A DNA stretch of 64,000 nt from Flammula alnicola (GCA_015499995.1 JADNRV010000016.1:310001-374000), one strand, 5' to 3'. Counted from the first letter of the stretch, positions 1 to 12,300 are shown. Numbers and translations: made by a program. The notes: generated from the letters alone by a model not told the origin.

Positions 1-1454
1 TCATTCAATGCACGACTACTCGAGCACTTTTGACTGACGTCGGACGTTTGTCGCAGCGCATACGTCTTTACGGCGCTGATTGCAACCAGTCCGCTTTGGT
101 GGTGAGTCTCCCTGCCAGTACTACTGCCTGACATCGGCATATAGTACACTATAACTCTATGCACCGACACTCGGCAGCTCGAAGCCATCAAGCAGACCAA
201 AGTCGACATGACGGTGTGGCTGGGCAACTACCCCATTGCGACGGACAACGGAACCGCGTACCAGCGCCAGCGCGACGAGATCAAGGCCGCGATCCAGACG
301 TACGGCACGACCAATATCGGGGGGTCACCGTCGGCAACGAGTTTATGCTCAAGTGCGTGACTCATATCCGTCCAGTGTCCACTGTCTCCTATTTTGCTTT
401 TTGCTGACTTTGTGGCCCATTGTTCGTTTTTTTCGTTTTTTTCTTTTATAGCTATGTCACCCAGAACGGCGCGACGGACCCGAACAGCGCCGTGGGCAAT
501 ACGGGCGCGCAGATTCTGCTTGCGGATATCCAGGACACGCGCAGCATGCTCCAGGCGCTGAGCGTGAACATTCCGGTCGGCAACGCAGATGCGGGGAGTT
601 ACTTCAACAACGAAGTGTTGGCTGCTGTGGACTATGGGGTGCGTACGAATTTATTCATCTCCCACCACCTCCATCCTACTATTTATTTAAACTGGAATAA
701 AGTAACTAATGCGCTTTTTTCATTCGTGCGGCGCAGATGGCCAACGTGCACCCCTGGTTCGCGAATGTGTCGGCGGACTCGTCGGCAGGGTGGACGGCGC
801 AGTTCTTCCAGCAGCAGGACGTGGCTCTGGCGGGCACACTGACGAATAAGCCGACGATGTATATCGCTGAGACGGGGTGGCCTACGGTGTGTGCTTCTTA
901 TATGGTAACATTGGGGGTGCAGTGCATTTGAGACTCAACTGGTTTGGGATTTTTTTATTATAGAAATCGTCGGACGCGGGCAATGCGTCGAACGGACCGT
1001 CTACGGCTTCCGTTGCGAATTTGCAGGTATGTCTGTCATACATATTTTGTTGAGAAGGGGTCATTGATGAAATTTAAACAGATATTCTTGAATACCTTCG
1101 TATGTCAGGCTAATACTAACGGGACTGGATATTTCTTCTTCGAGGTTCGTCTCTATTTTTTTAGTAAATATATGCGGTCGAACTTGCTGACTTTTTGGTG
1201 TACAGTTCGCAGACGAAGATTGGAAAGTACGTCGGATCCCGTCGGGGTTCTTCAAAGTCATTTGAGCAATTATTGATGTTTTTTTGTGTTCTGTAGGACC
1301 AGGAATTCGGTGGTGTTGAGGGATGGTGGGGTTTGTTCAACCAAGAGTACGTTTGTCAACCCAAACAAAATGTTCTTGGAACTGACCTGACACTCCTTTT
1401 TGCAGCCGAACATTGAAGAGCGGAATCACAGTTCCTACTTGTCAATCCCCTTGA
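1..1454 (+). CDS. GH17 glucan endo-1,3-beta-glucosidase, 5' partial
   Basis: Glycoside hydrolase family 17 enzymes cleave beta-1,3-glucan of the fungal cell wall. The family is recognised from VTVGNE, which carries the acid/base Glu, and AETGWP, which carries the nucleophile Glu, plus TGYFFFEFADEDWK and EGWWGLF near the end. The gene is spliced; exons read as <1-101, 178-352, 452-638, 737-886, 964-1026, 1082-1144, 1206-1226 (a 21-nt microexon, FADEDWK), 1297-1346 and 1406-1454, all with GT-AG borders, ending in TGA. The 5' end and any signal peptide lie outside the window. One anomaly: the run of six G at 319-324 leaves the frame one base short between NIGG and VTVGNE, so the gene is either broken there or the base count is wrong. 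Family assignment is firm; whether the gene is functional is not. Confidence 0.85.
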
Positions 1455-2130
1455 TCGTGACTGAAAAGGAGGAAGGGAAAAAGTTAAAAACTCACATTGA
1501 CGGAAAATCAATCCAAGGACAGAAAGACAATATACATACTTCGTCTCGTTCATTCGTTCGGACTCGTAACACATCTGCTTATTTATATCCCTGACATTTT
1601 AGTATACACTACTACCCTACTCCCACCATTTCTCGACTCACCCTCAGCCGAGCTGCATACAGTAGATTTATGACGCTCGCTCGCGCGCTCGCCCACCACT
1701 CCTTCCTGCGCTCATTCTCCCGGCTAGCTAGCTCGCCTAGTCCAGTGCCCGCTGTATCAATACGTCTTCGAGTTACATTCATGACACTCTTACTTTTTAC
1801 TTTATATCCAACTTGAATGCGTGGCTATACAGAGTGCATCTCGTTCGTTTCCTCCCATTAGTTACGTCTGTATATAGTGCGTTCTTACAAGACACGGTTG
1901 GAATGTGATCTTTCAAATATATATTCTGGACAATCGACCAACTTACATAATTAAACTGCAGAACAAGGACGACGATCCCTGATTACTGCTTCTCGTATAT
2001 ATACTGTACTCAAGTACTTACAAGTACTTAAGTGCATGAAGCAAAGCACGCCGCTTTTGTTAGAAAAAGAACGGTATAAAATGACTGGCAGCCATCATAC
2101 ACTGATCGTTTGTATGATGTAACCGCAATC
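1455..2130. other. Intergenic, no gene seen
   Basis: This is the 3' flank of the GH17 gene followed by AT-rich spacer. Only short random open frames occur. I saw no RNA gene or repeat here. Confidence 0.6.
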
Positions 2131-2201
2131 TGCATTGACCGGGAGTCGAACCCGGAGCTAGGCCATGGGAAGACCCAATGTTACCGCTACACCATCAATG
2201 C
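2131..2201 (-). tRNA. tRNA-Gly (anticodon CCC)
   Basis: Read on the minus strand the 71 bases fold into a complete cloverleaf. The acceptor stem is GCATTGA with TCAATGC and discriminator A. The D stem is GTGT with ACAT. The anticodon stem is GGGTC with GGCCT around the loop TTCCCAT, giving anticodon CCC, which reads GGG glycine codons. The T arm is CCGGG-TTCGACT-CCCGG. There is no intron and no encoded CCA. The RNA polymerase III B box (GGTTCGACTCC) is present. Confidence 0.95.
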
Positions 2202-2680
2202 CATACATATAATTTGCTTTCCATCTATGTATCACAGGATCAATTCTGAACATCATGGATATTAATTCAAGTTGTACGGGTTTCCCATCAATAGTCTGGG
2301 TATTTTCACGGTCAGAAGTAAGAAAAAGAATTCAAAAAAGAGGGAGAGAGAGAGAATTCACTGGACAGCTCTTATCCCTCAGGGATTTTCCTAGCTTAAG
2401 GTAGCTCTAAATTTCATTTCTGCCTTCCACAAATGTCGAAAATTCATGGCGCGCATTCTGCGTGCAGCCAGATAGATTTCAGTGACTTCAGGTATTGTTT
2501 TCAAATATTGAGCTCAATGAGCCGTTTTATGCCCAAAATTTCCCAGGGCATTTCACTCACTAATTCAAAGAGTTTCTGATTTTCCAGCTATTTCTGTAAT
2601 TTATTTGAGCCTCTATCGAGTGCGCAAGAGCCGATCTCCAGCAGGAGCAAGTGTGGGATGCGCGGGAAATATCACGTGAG
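2202..2680. other. Intergenic spacer
   Basis: AT-rich sequence with a short AG-rich purine run near 2340-2356. No coding frame or RNA could be supported. Confidence 0.5.
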
Positions 2681-2898
2681 TTATCTGCCATGGCAGATAA
2701 CTTTCGAGTAGGCAGATACCTAATTGTGAAATGTGAGCATTTCATTGCAAACAATTAATTCTGAAGAGACAGAAGTTTCAATGATACATCACCTGTGCGC
2801 CCAAATCTTACAGTTTTGAGGCATATTTGATGCCATAATATGCGACACATCGTCAACTGTCATCATAAAGTTATCTGCCGGAGCTTGCCGGCAGATAA
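2681..2898. mobile_element. Small MITE-like element with palindromic ends
   Basis: A 20-bp perfect palindrome (TTATCTGCC-AT-GGCAGATAA) lies at 2681-2700. A second inverted repeat, 11-bp arms TTATCTGCCGG and CCGGCAGATAA around a 6-bp loop, lies at 2871-2898. The inner arms also pair with each other: GGCAGATAACTTT (2692-2704) is the exact reverse complement of AAAGTTATCTGCC (2867-2879), which bounds a 188-bp core. A further GGCAGATA occurs at about 2712. There is no coding capacity and no obvious target-site duplication. This looks like a tiny non-autonomous DNA element, or two hairpin-forming motifs of another origin. Confidence 0.5.
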
Positions 2899-3015
2899 AT
2901 ACCCAGCTTATTGATCGGTCAACCGTTGTACGCAGTCCACTCATGCTTCATAAATGCCTTAAACCTCCTGGACATACTCATACACTAACTTGATACCGCA
3001 CAACCCGTGGCCGCA

Positions 3016-3282
3016 ATGACAGGTGGCTACACCAGCTCTTTCAGTACCATAAAACAGTGCACACCATCTTCCGGAAACCGAAAATTCAGCATTCCACTGA
3101 GCGTTGTCAAGCTGGGCGTCCATACAAAATTCATCCGCTCCGGTCCCAAACACAGCACTCGCTATCGTCCTCAAGCGCCTGCTTGGATCAAGCTCGAAAG
3201 GAAAAGGAGACATCAGATCTTGAGAAAGTCGGCACACGCGTCGAAGTTAGAGCTGCGGACCTAAAGGCTGGATTCAAAAGAA
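3016..3282 (+). pseudogene. Relic of GMC oxidoreductase first exon
   Basis: This stretch aligns by eye with the first exon of the intact GMC gene at 9383. Shared stretches include TCAGCATTCCACTGAGCG, the TTGGATCAA segment, and the bases encoding DLEKVGTRVEV here against DLDKVGKRVEV in the intact gene. Homology appears to start around an ATG at 3016 that occupies the place of the intact start codon. The reading frame is broken and everything downstream of exon 1 is missing; in its place is the 3' end of NACHT copy A, on the opposite strand. The fragment shows that a second GMC gene once stood here. Confidence 0.7.
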
Positions 3283-3311
3283 CTATGTACCAGCAAATTT
3301 ACTCGACTTGC

Positions 3312-6300
3312 CTACATCAAAGTGAGGGTCACGCGGAGAGGCTTCCATGGTTTCTTCACCCTTTCCAGCAAATCCGGCCGAATATTGGATTCAAAACGCT
3401 GCCCAGCCAATGCAACCTCAGTCAGAAATATTCCGATAACATCATAGACTGCTTGCAAAAATGCAGGCTAACTAACCTGAATATAATGCAGAACTGCATA
3501 TGTCAAAGCCGAAAGCTCCGAAAGAGGATTTTTAGATAACTCAGTAAGCAATATAGCGGAAGGGTCAGAAGTGGACCCATCAAAGGAGGCCAGACGATCA
3601 ACAAGTGAGGAGGAGTAAGAAGAATGGATGAGGGATGTTAGAGCCAGTTCCAGATGTATTGCCACGCTGTCACGATGTGCCCGAATGTCTTCCGAGTCTA
3701 ATGTTTGCAAGAAGCGCAAACACTGTTCCGCTGTTTGTGCTCGCTTCAGTCCGAATGGGGTCGTAGAGTCCATCCAGTATTCCATAGAGGAATACCAGGC
3801 TATGGCTACCAGAATCTTCAATTTGTATACTGCTTCTGACGCGCCCCTGATATTGCCGGTTTGGCATGAGTTACAAGGATAACCCCCGCTGCGTGCGGGT
3901 CCGGAACAATCCTAGGGCGGTACATTAGCTCCCACCGTGAAGGTGCCAGCAAACTTCTCAAGAGAGCCAGACTCACATATACCAAGTACCGACTTCGAAT
4001 TCGATCAAGCATCGCAGAATATAAATCCAAATCTATATCAGGGAGTCCGCGACGAGGTGAAAGAATACATTGTTCCAGCAATTCTATTTGATCGTCAAAA
4101 AGTGATTGTCCATTCGTTATTTCCTGAAAATAAGTGAGTGCTGGTCCGACGCACAAAGACAACGAGTAAATACCTTCCGTTGGAGCAAATGAAAGAATGA
4201 ATTCAAAATTGTAATAACCATCGTCCATACGCCATCAAAAACACGATTACCATTAGTAAGGGTGCGGTAAATGTCGGCCAAGTCGAATTCCTCTAACTCT
4301 TTCTCAAGGTCTCCGGATAGAAAGGCACGCTCGCTGTGGTAGATAAAATGCAAGGGGTAATACCATGTGTCCGTCATAGACTCAGAGCTTTCGTCCCGAA
4401 TCAATGCCGCATAGCGTCTCGCAAGGAATTCATGTCCGTGTGCCACATTGACGCCGAGCTTTCCTGACCTATGAGGGGTAAGGAAAAATTCCAGAACAGA
4501 ATGATCGCTGATTTGGAGAGGATGATCGACGAGGAAGTAAAGATGGCTGCGGACATATTCATCGTAGCTAGGTGAAAGGGATAGCAACTTTTCCTTGATT
4601 GCTTGTGTCTGGAATCCATTGGACAGATTGTGATCAGGAAAAGCCAGGAGGGCCAGCGCAGTGAAATTTAATGTCAGAGATCCTTTTAGGCCAGTGGGAG
4701 CAGAAGAAAATATGTGGATATATAACTCGTCCAAGGACGCATATGCCTGATCTTGTTCAAGGCCTGACAGGAAAGCACGCTTGCTGTGGTGTTTCGCTAG
4801 CAAGTAGTATGAGTTCACCATAGAATGGAACTCGTTAGCTGGGTAAAAGGATGGGAGATATATATTACTATCTGGGAAGGAGGCGTTCGAGAGAAAATTG
4901 TGATTGGACTCACGTTTTGCATCTAGAATTAGCTTCGTATATCCTTTCGTAAGGGCTTCATGTGCTCGACCCATATCGGCATAGAACTCTCCTGATCTCG
5001 AGAGATCGAGAAGAAAATCAGCGAGCGAAGCGTGAAGGACTTCGATAGGCTTATCGCTGCCATGCAAATTGACGAGACATAAGAAATTCCCGAGAATGTG
5101 TTCGACATGACCAGGTGGGAACAATAGCAATTTGTTTAGCATAGCCGGAGTCGTAAATGCGCCCAAATTGTCATCGTTGCTCCTTGGAATGACGAGTATG
5201 TCAAAGATGAGTTTGATGGATTTCTTGTGCTTATCCGGAGTTGATTTAAAGATGTAGATATAGAGGTCATCTAGTTGGCCGTAGGGTCTGTCATCGTCAG
5301 GAATGGCAGATAGGCCAAGAATGACTTTGAGGCAGTCGTCCGGTCTGAGCAGCGGCGATTGAATGTATCTCATAACCGTCGCGGGATATATAAAACCTGC
5401 AGACGACTTCTGGACAAGTAGTTCGATCTCATTGGGTGTAGGCCAAATCTTTGGGAGATAATTTCCCAATGAATGTGTCCGCCGGATTTCACTGAATGCC
5501 TTGCGCAAAAAGTTCGGATATCGTCATTCGCATCGTGGTCTTCTCCTAGATTCTTTTGAGTAACGTCGATCCCGTTCCCAGCCTGGAAAAGTGGATCGAG
5601 TCCGAAGGTGGATAAAATTTGAGATTCGGGGCGACTCGTGATGAGGAATCGGAAGGGCAGCTGTAGTTGCTGAATGGCGCGCCCTATGACTAAGAGGAGA
5701 TCGCATTGAACTTTAGGATTATCGCACTCATCTAGGCCATCGACGACGATGAGTCGAGGTTGGTTCCAACGGAGGAAAAAGAGGAGGTTGCTGAAACGGT
5801 ACGTGAATGATTTACGAACCCGATTGACGGGTTCAACGATAAGTTTTTGGATTTGAACTTGATTAGATAGGGTAAAGATGCTCGGATTGCGGTTGATATT
5901 TTTTGCGATGTAAGTTCGAGCGGGGGGAAAGTTCATAGCGATTTGATATGCCAAGGTTACGATTAGCATATTGCCGTTGTTTCGACCAGGCGCAGTTCGA
6001 GAGAAAAAATAACTGGCAACGAGATCCTCTTCTTGCTCAAGCAGGAGAGCGACTGCTTGTGCGATGGCAGATTTCCCAACTCCGGCTGGTCCATGGAGCC
6101 AGAACATAGAGGAAGAGGAAGACGAGGTGCCTGCTTGGACCCAGTTCATGATTGTTGCAATGATGGAAAGGCGAGTGTCAGCGTCGCACTTGGGAGCATC
6201 GAACTGCTCGCTCGCATTGAGTAGACCCGCAATAGCACTATGGCTGTGAAGGATATGCAAGACGCCTGTTGCCTGCTATTACTGACATGAAAATTGTCGA

Positions 6301-6440
6301 GAAGGTCATAACGCACTTTCAGGCGTAATCATCCCCAAGTTCGCAATTGGTTGTGAAGTTGAATTTGTGACCCTGTTATCGTAGGCGTTGAATTGTCCAT
6401 CATTAATGATAACCTTGCGAGCACCGCGAAGGATACTCAT
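3312..6440 (-). CDS. NACHT-domain STAND NTPase, copy A (one frameshift)
   Basis: NACHT proteins are signal-transducing ATPases; in fungi many act in self/non-self recognition. The first exon (6440-6317) gives a short variable leader starting MSILRGARKV, followed by an intron with donor GTGCGT (about 6316-6268). The next exon carries a Walker A motif GPAGVGKS (about 6069-6092), Walker B LIVVDGLDEC (about 5727-5756) and the sensor-like FRFLITSRPE. The C-terminal half contains two related blocks, LDDLYIYIFKSTP and LDELYIHIFSSAP, as in other basidiomycete STAND proteins. Last exons run to a TAG at 3312 through introns near 3830-3870 and 3450-3480. One base is missing near 5512 (ACTTTTTGCG where copy B has ACTTTCTTGCG), which shifts the frame in the middle of the protein. 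Without that lesion the gene would be nearly complete. Confidence 0.75.
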
Positions 6441-7309
6441 GTCGGACTTGAGAGGGTGATCTAGTCGGCGAATTGCAACCCCAAACTTGAACGAGGAGAG
6501 ACTAAAAGCGAAGTCGACCAAAGCCTTGAAAGCCTTGCAATGCAGCCAGTGGTGTCATGGCTTTCTTGACCTCGGCGGGTCAGGCCAATTTGACTGGGTC
6601 ATGTCCGTGGTCAATGGGGTCAAGTGTCACGTGTATGCCAAAATCAGGCGAGCATCGAGCTGTCCGGGCACGGCCTGTGACGCGCCTCTTTATTTGTACA
6701 TAATTATATCTAAGGCCTCCCTGCCAAGTCATATCAAAACGCCGGTACCGATTATAGGCGCAATTCTCACTAATTATTGAGTTTGACATGAATCGACGCT
6801 AAATTGAGTATTCTTTCGAGCTTGCAACCTTTTTGCTAGATCTGTCTAAGATGAGCATTACATTATTGATCTCATCTTTAGACACATATATCTCAAATAT
6901 TTAACCAAGCTCGAAGCTTTCTACTTTAAATTGCACTTGCAACCGCAGAGAACCAGCTGCGAGATGCCATGCTAGGTACCAAAGCACATCGCACATGTGA
7001 AGCCATCTGGTGGCAATTGCATACCGCCACAAGGAGGGTACAGGACAATATGGAACGACGACGACTTGATGGAATGGCGAGAGCCGCTTCGTGTGCGGGC
7101 TAGGCCCACAGCCGTGATGCCCGGAATGACAGGGAAAAGAACTGCGGGAAGCTGTCGGATGCGGATGAAAGAACAACGGGCGTGCCCCTGTTCAACTTAG
7201 GTAAAAATGCAAGGTTTCCCCAATCCCGATAGAAGATCAGCCCAAAAGTGCCTCCACGCAAGACCGTCCACGCACGTGGACGGTGCTTATCCAGAGTGAC
7301 GGCGGAGTC
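6441..7309. other. Spacer between NACHT copies
   Basis: The part 6441-6552 is homologous to the upstream region of copy B (9023-9150), so the duplication extends beyond the coding start. From about 6553 to 7309 I see no homology to the GMC gene that would be expected if the whole NACHT/GMC unit had been duplicated intact, and no supported gene. Confidence 0.5.
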
Positions 7310-9022
7310 GATTTAAAGATGTAGATATATAACTCGTCCAAGGAGGCATACACCTGATCTTGTTCAAGGCCTGACAGGAAAGCACACTTGCTGTGGTGTG
7401 CTGCCGGCAAGTAGTATGAATTCATCATAGAATGGAATTCGTTAGCTGGGTAAAAGGATGGAAGATATATATTACTATCTGGGAAAGAGGCGCTCGAGAG
7501 AGAAAATGTGACTGGACTCACGTTTTGCATCTAGAATTAATTTCGTATATCCTTTTTCCAGAGCTTCATGTGCTCGACCCATATAAGCATAGAACTCTCT
7601 TGATCTCGAGAAGAAAACCAGCGAGCGATGTGTGAAGGACTTTGATAGGCTTATCGCTGCCATGCAAATTGACGAGACATAAGAAATTCCCGAGAATGTG
7701 TTCGACGTGACCAGGTGGGAACAATAGCAATTTGTTTAGCATAGCCGGAGTCGTAAATGCGCCCAAATTGTCATCGTTGCTCCTTGGAATGACGAGTATG
7801 TCAAAGATGAGTTTGATGGATTTCTGTGCTTATCCGGATTTAAAGATGTAGATATAGAGGTCATCTAGTTGGCCGTAGGGTCTGTCATCGTCAGGAATGG
7901 CAGATAGGCCAAGAATGACTTTGAGGCAGTCGTCCGGTCTGAGCAGCGGCGATTGAATGTATCTCATAACCGTCGCGGGATATATAAAACTGCAGACGAC
8001 TTCTGGACAAGTAGTTCGATCTCATTGGGTGTAGGCCAAATCTTGGGAGATAATTCCCAATGAATGTGTCCGCCGGATTTCACTGAATGCCTTGCGCAAG
8101 AAAGTTCGGATATCGTGATTTGCATCGTGGTCTTCTCCTAGATCTTTTGAGTAACGTCGATCCCGTTCCCAGCCTGAACAGTGGATCGAGTCCGAAGGTG
8201 GATAAAATTTGAGATTCGGGGCGACTCGTGATGAGGAATCGGAAGGGCAGCTGTAGTTGCTGAATGGCCTGTCCTATGACTAAGAGGAGATTACATTGAA
8301 CTTTAGGATCATCGCATTCATCTAGGCCATCGACGACGATGAGTCGAGGTTGGTTCCAACGGAGGAAAAAGAGGAGGTTGCTGAAACGGTATGTGAATGA
8401 TTTACGAACCACTGGTTCAACGATAAGTTTTTGGATTTGAACTCGATTGGATAGGGTAAAGATGCCCGGATTGCGCTTGATATTTTTTTGCTATGTAAGT
8501 TCGAGTGGCGGGAAAGTTCATAGCGATTTGATATGCCAAGGTTACGATTAGCATATTACCGTTGTTTCGACCAGGCGCAGTTCGAGAGAAAAAGAAACTG
8601 GCAGCGAGATCCTCTTCTTGCTCAAGCAGGAGAGCGACTGCTTGTGCGACGGCAGATTTCCCAACTCCGGCTGGTCCATGGAGCCAGAGCATAGACGAGG
8701 AGGAAGACGAGGTGCCTGCTTGGACCCAGTTTGTAATTGTTTCTATGACGGAGGCGCGCGTCTCAGGATCGCACTTGGGAACATCGAACTGCTCGCTTGC
8801 ATTGAGTAGACCCGCAATAGCACTATGACTTTGAAGGATATGCAAGACACCTGTTGCCTGCTATTACTAACATGAAAATTGTCGAGAAGATCATAACACA
8901 CTTTCAGGTGTAATCGTCCCAAAGTTCGCAACTGGTTGCGAAGCATTTGTGACTCTGTTATCGTAGGCGTTGAACTGTGCATCCTGAATGACAACCTTGC
9001 GAGCACCACGAAGGATACTCAT
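7310..9022 (-). pseudogene. NACHT STAND NTPase, copy B, truncated and frameshifted
   Basis: Very similar to copy A over the leader (MSILRGARKVVIQDAQF), the intron with donor GTGTGT, Walker A GPAGVGKSAVAQ, Walker B LIVVDGLDEC and the first C-terminal block. It stops at about 7310, inside the LDELYIYIFKSTP repeat, so about 1.4 kb of the 3' end present in copy A is missing. Frame lesions visible against copy A include an extra T in the run near 8485, a short deletion near 8413, single-base losses near 8178, 8140, 8055, 8042 and 7990, and a 5-base loss near 7835. At the base deleted in copy A, copy B keeps the ancestral frame (TTTCTTGCGC). This copy cannot make a full protein. Confidence 0.85.
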
Positions 9023-9382
9023 GTGCGAAGGATACTCATGTGGAGAGAGTGATCTAGTGGGCGAATTGCAACCCTAAACTTGAAAAAGGAGAGAGACTAA
9101 AAGCGAAGGTGTCGATTGGACCGAAGCCTTGAAAGCCTTGTAACGCAGCCACAAACCATCGCAGCTGTTGAGGTAACATGCCCCCAGTGATGGCGGTGCG
9201 CATGTCGAGACGTGAGAATATGTGGATTTCCAAAAACAAGCCGATACAATCCTGTCCCAAACGCCCACATCTAAAGAGACATCCCATTCATTCTATCCCG
9301 CATGTTCTGATGCACACGATATTTCCATGCGACATAAATACTTACCCTGATTCTATCTTAGCATTACTAACCTGCGGCTGCC
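9023..9382. other. Divergent intergenic region of NACHT B and GMC gene
   Basis: The proximal part repeats the sequence upstream of copy A. A short tandem duplication (AAGGATACTCATGTG twice, about 9011-9040) creates a second in-frame ATG for copy B. The remainder is the promoter side of the GMC gene; no TATA box is convincing. Confidence 0.5.
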
Positions 9383-12300
9383 ATGCCTGACACTCTCGAC
9401 ATCTCTGCGGTTGCATCAGCCCTCTCTACTATCCCCAATACGTTACACGCCCTCCTCCAAAAAGTCAGCATTCCACTGAGCGGCGTTGTGTTGAGTACGC
9501 GCACACGGTTCATCCTCTCGGGCGCCGCGCTCGCGATTGTTCTCAAGTTTCTCATTGGATCAAAGTCGACAACAAAACGATATATATCAGACCTTGACAA
9601 AGTCGGCAAGCGTGTCGAAGTTGGAGTTGCAGGTGTAAAGACTAGAGAAGGAAACGACGGCGCGGAATACGATGTTATAATTATCGGAGGAGGTGCGTTC
9701 ACTTTAATGGCTACCATAGTCGGAATGCTGGATCCTTACTCTCTTTTTCACTCACAGGAACGTCAGGGTGCACGCTCGCGGCGCGTCTCTCTGAGGACCC
9801 CAACGTGCGTGTCTTGTTGCTTGAGGCGGGAGGAAGGTGAACATTATTGGTTCCCATTCGTCAAATATAACAACTAATCAAAATATCTTGTACCAGCGGC
9901 ACAGCTTTACGATTTAGCAGGACACCCGCCGGGTTCGGACGCCTGCTGTTCAACCCGAAGCATGTTCACGGCCTGCGCACCGAACCACAGGCTGCTGCGA
10001 GCGACAAGCAGAATTTTTGGCCAAGGGGTATGTTCGAAGTTTACTTTACCTCCCTCCGGCCTTCTTAAAGTCTTGGAGCATGTCACTAATTAATTATGAT
10101 TTTTGGTTTCTAGCGAAGATGTTGGGCGGATGTATGTTATTTCTATTGTGCTATCCAGACTAAACTGCGCGGTACTTACAGAATTTGCGGTCTTTCCTCG
10201 TAGGTTCCTCCATCAATGCACAAATGTAGGAGCATGTCTTCTCATGTATCCCTATTTTCTCGTCCTCCATTAGCAATTCCTTTAAAGAACGAGTACCTGA
10301 GTGATCCACCCTTCCTTGACTCTCCAATTTTTACAAAACCTAAATATTGACATCCATTCAAACAGGGCACAATACGGGGCATTTGGCGACTTCGACCAGT
10401 GGGCGGCCTATATGAACGACGATTCATGGGCATGGAAAAATATCTCTCAGTATGCCTCTTCTTCCCTTCCTCCCTCGTAAATCCACATCTGTCCACTTTC
10501 CACCACCTTTAAAATCTCTTGCATACAGTATTAACTGCCCAAAAAACACACAGGTACTTCCGCAAATTCGAGTCATACCAGCCTCACCCTTCCTACCCTT
10601 TGGTAGACGCAACTGCGCGTGGGCGCTCTGGGCCAGTGACCATAGGGTACTTCAACACAATCACCGAGGCAAGCAAGACGTTCGTCCATGCATGTGTGGG
10701 CGTCGGTATCAAACTGACACACGACTTCAACGGGAAGGATGGGACGATGGGTGTCGGGCGGGTCAGTGAGTATCGTTTCTTTGGCAAAAACATTTCTGGC
10801 AGGATAATTTAAGCGATGCTGATGCTGCATGTGTCTCCCTTCCATAGTGACGTACGTGGACAAGTGGTACAAGCGGGTCTCTGCCGAGTCGGCGTATTTG
10901 ACCCCGGAAGTGCTGGAGAGGAAGAATCTGACGGTGGGGATACATGCTACGGCCACGCGTATTTTGTTTGATACCACTAGTGGAAGTCGACCGAGGGCGG
11001 TCGGAGTCGAGTTTGGCAGCCAAGAGGGTGGACAGACATGGAAGGCGTATGCGAAGAAGGAAGTTGTTGTTTCGTAAGTGTTGTCTCATTTTTGGAGAGA
11101 TATTTGCAAAGCCCTTGCTGATGGCCAAGATGTGTTCTTGATATTGTAGAGGAGGCGCTGTCCATTCACCGCACGTATGTTTCGTACTTCCCTTGTCCTT
11201 CTTCCCAGACCCAATCACTGACATATTTCCCCAAAAATTAGATCCTCATGCTCTCCGGACTCGGACCGACTGAACACCTCAAATCTCAAGGAATAAAGCC
11301 CGTCCTCGATCTGCCAGGGGTCGGACAGCGACTCGTCGACCACCCCGTCATAGATCTGTACTTCAAAGACCGGCTGAACGCGTCACCCAAGTTCCTCAGA
11401 CCACAGTCTCTAAACGAGGTCCGCCAAGCACTGGGTGCTGTCATTCAGTACTACGTGTTGGGCTTGGGCGGGCCGTTGGCCATGAATGTATGTGCAGTGT
11501 TTCTTTTTCCTTTGTCTCATTTTTGGGTGTGGCGCACCGTTTTTTCCCCCATTGAACTTGGCTTTTTTAATGTTTTGAATATTGATCTTGATGGCCTTTT
11601 TGCTTGGATGTAGTTCGGAGAATGTGCTGCTTTCGTACGCTCGGACGACCCGGTCTTGTTCCCGGAAACGGAGTTCCCGATAAATTGGTGGATAGCACTT
11701 CGGCGGCTGATAGTCCCGACTTGGAGATCTTCTCGACGCCTTTCGCTTACAAGGTGCGTCTACACCATGAAGCTAACTCATATTGTTCAATCGTAATGCT
11801 TCTTTTTTTCAGGAACACGGTCAGGTGTCCTTCGACGTGCACACGTTTGCTCTGCATGTCTATTTGCTGAGGTACGTCATCTCAGGTTGCCGTTGACGAT
11901 ACGACACAACATTGACAATAATTTTTGCATGCATAGGCCAACGAGCCACGGTTCTGTTCTTTTGAAACCCCTAATCCGTGGATTCAGCCTAGCGTCAACC
12001 CAAAGTACGTAAAATATGAAATACCTGATATCTAAATAGCGCCTAGACATATTCCATATTTTACGTCCACAGTTACATCACCACGCCGGAGGACCTCACC
12101 AAGCTCGTTCGCGGCGTGAAGCTTTGCCTGCGGATCGCACAGACGGAGCCGCTGGCATCGAGGCTTGATCCGACGTTCACTCGTGCAGACCTTGACCACG
12201 AGCGGCATCTGAACTCGGACGTGGAGCTCGAGGCGCTCATCCGAGAGCGCGTGGAGACGGTCTACCACCCGGCATCGACGTGCCGCATGGCGCCTCTTGC

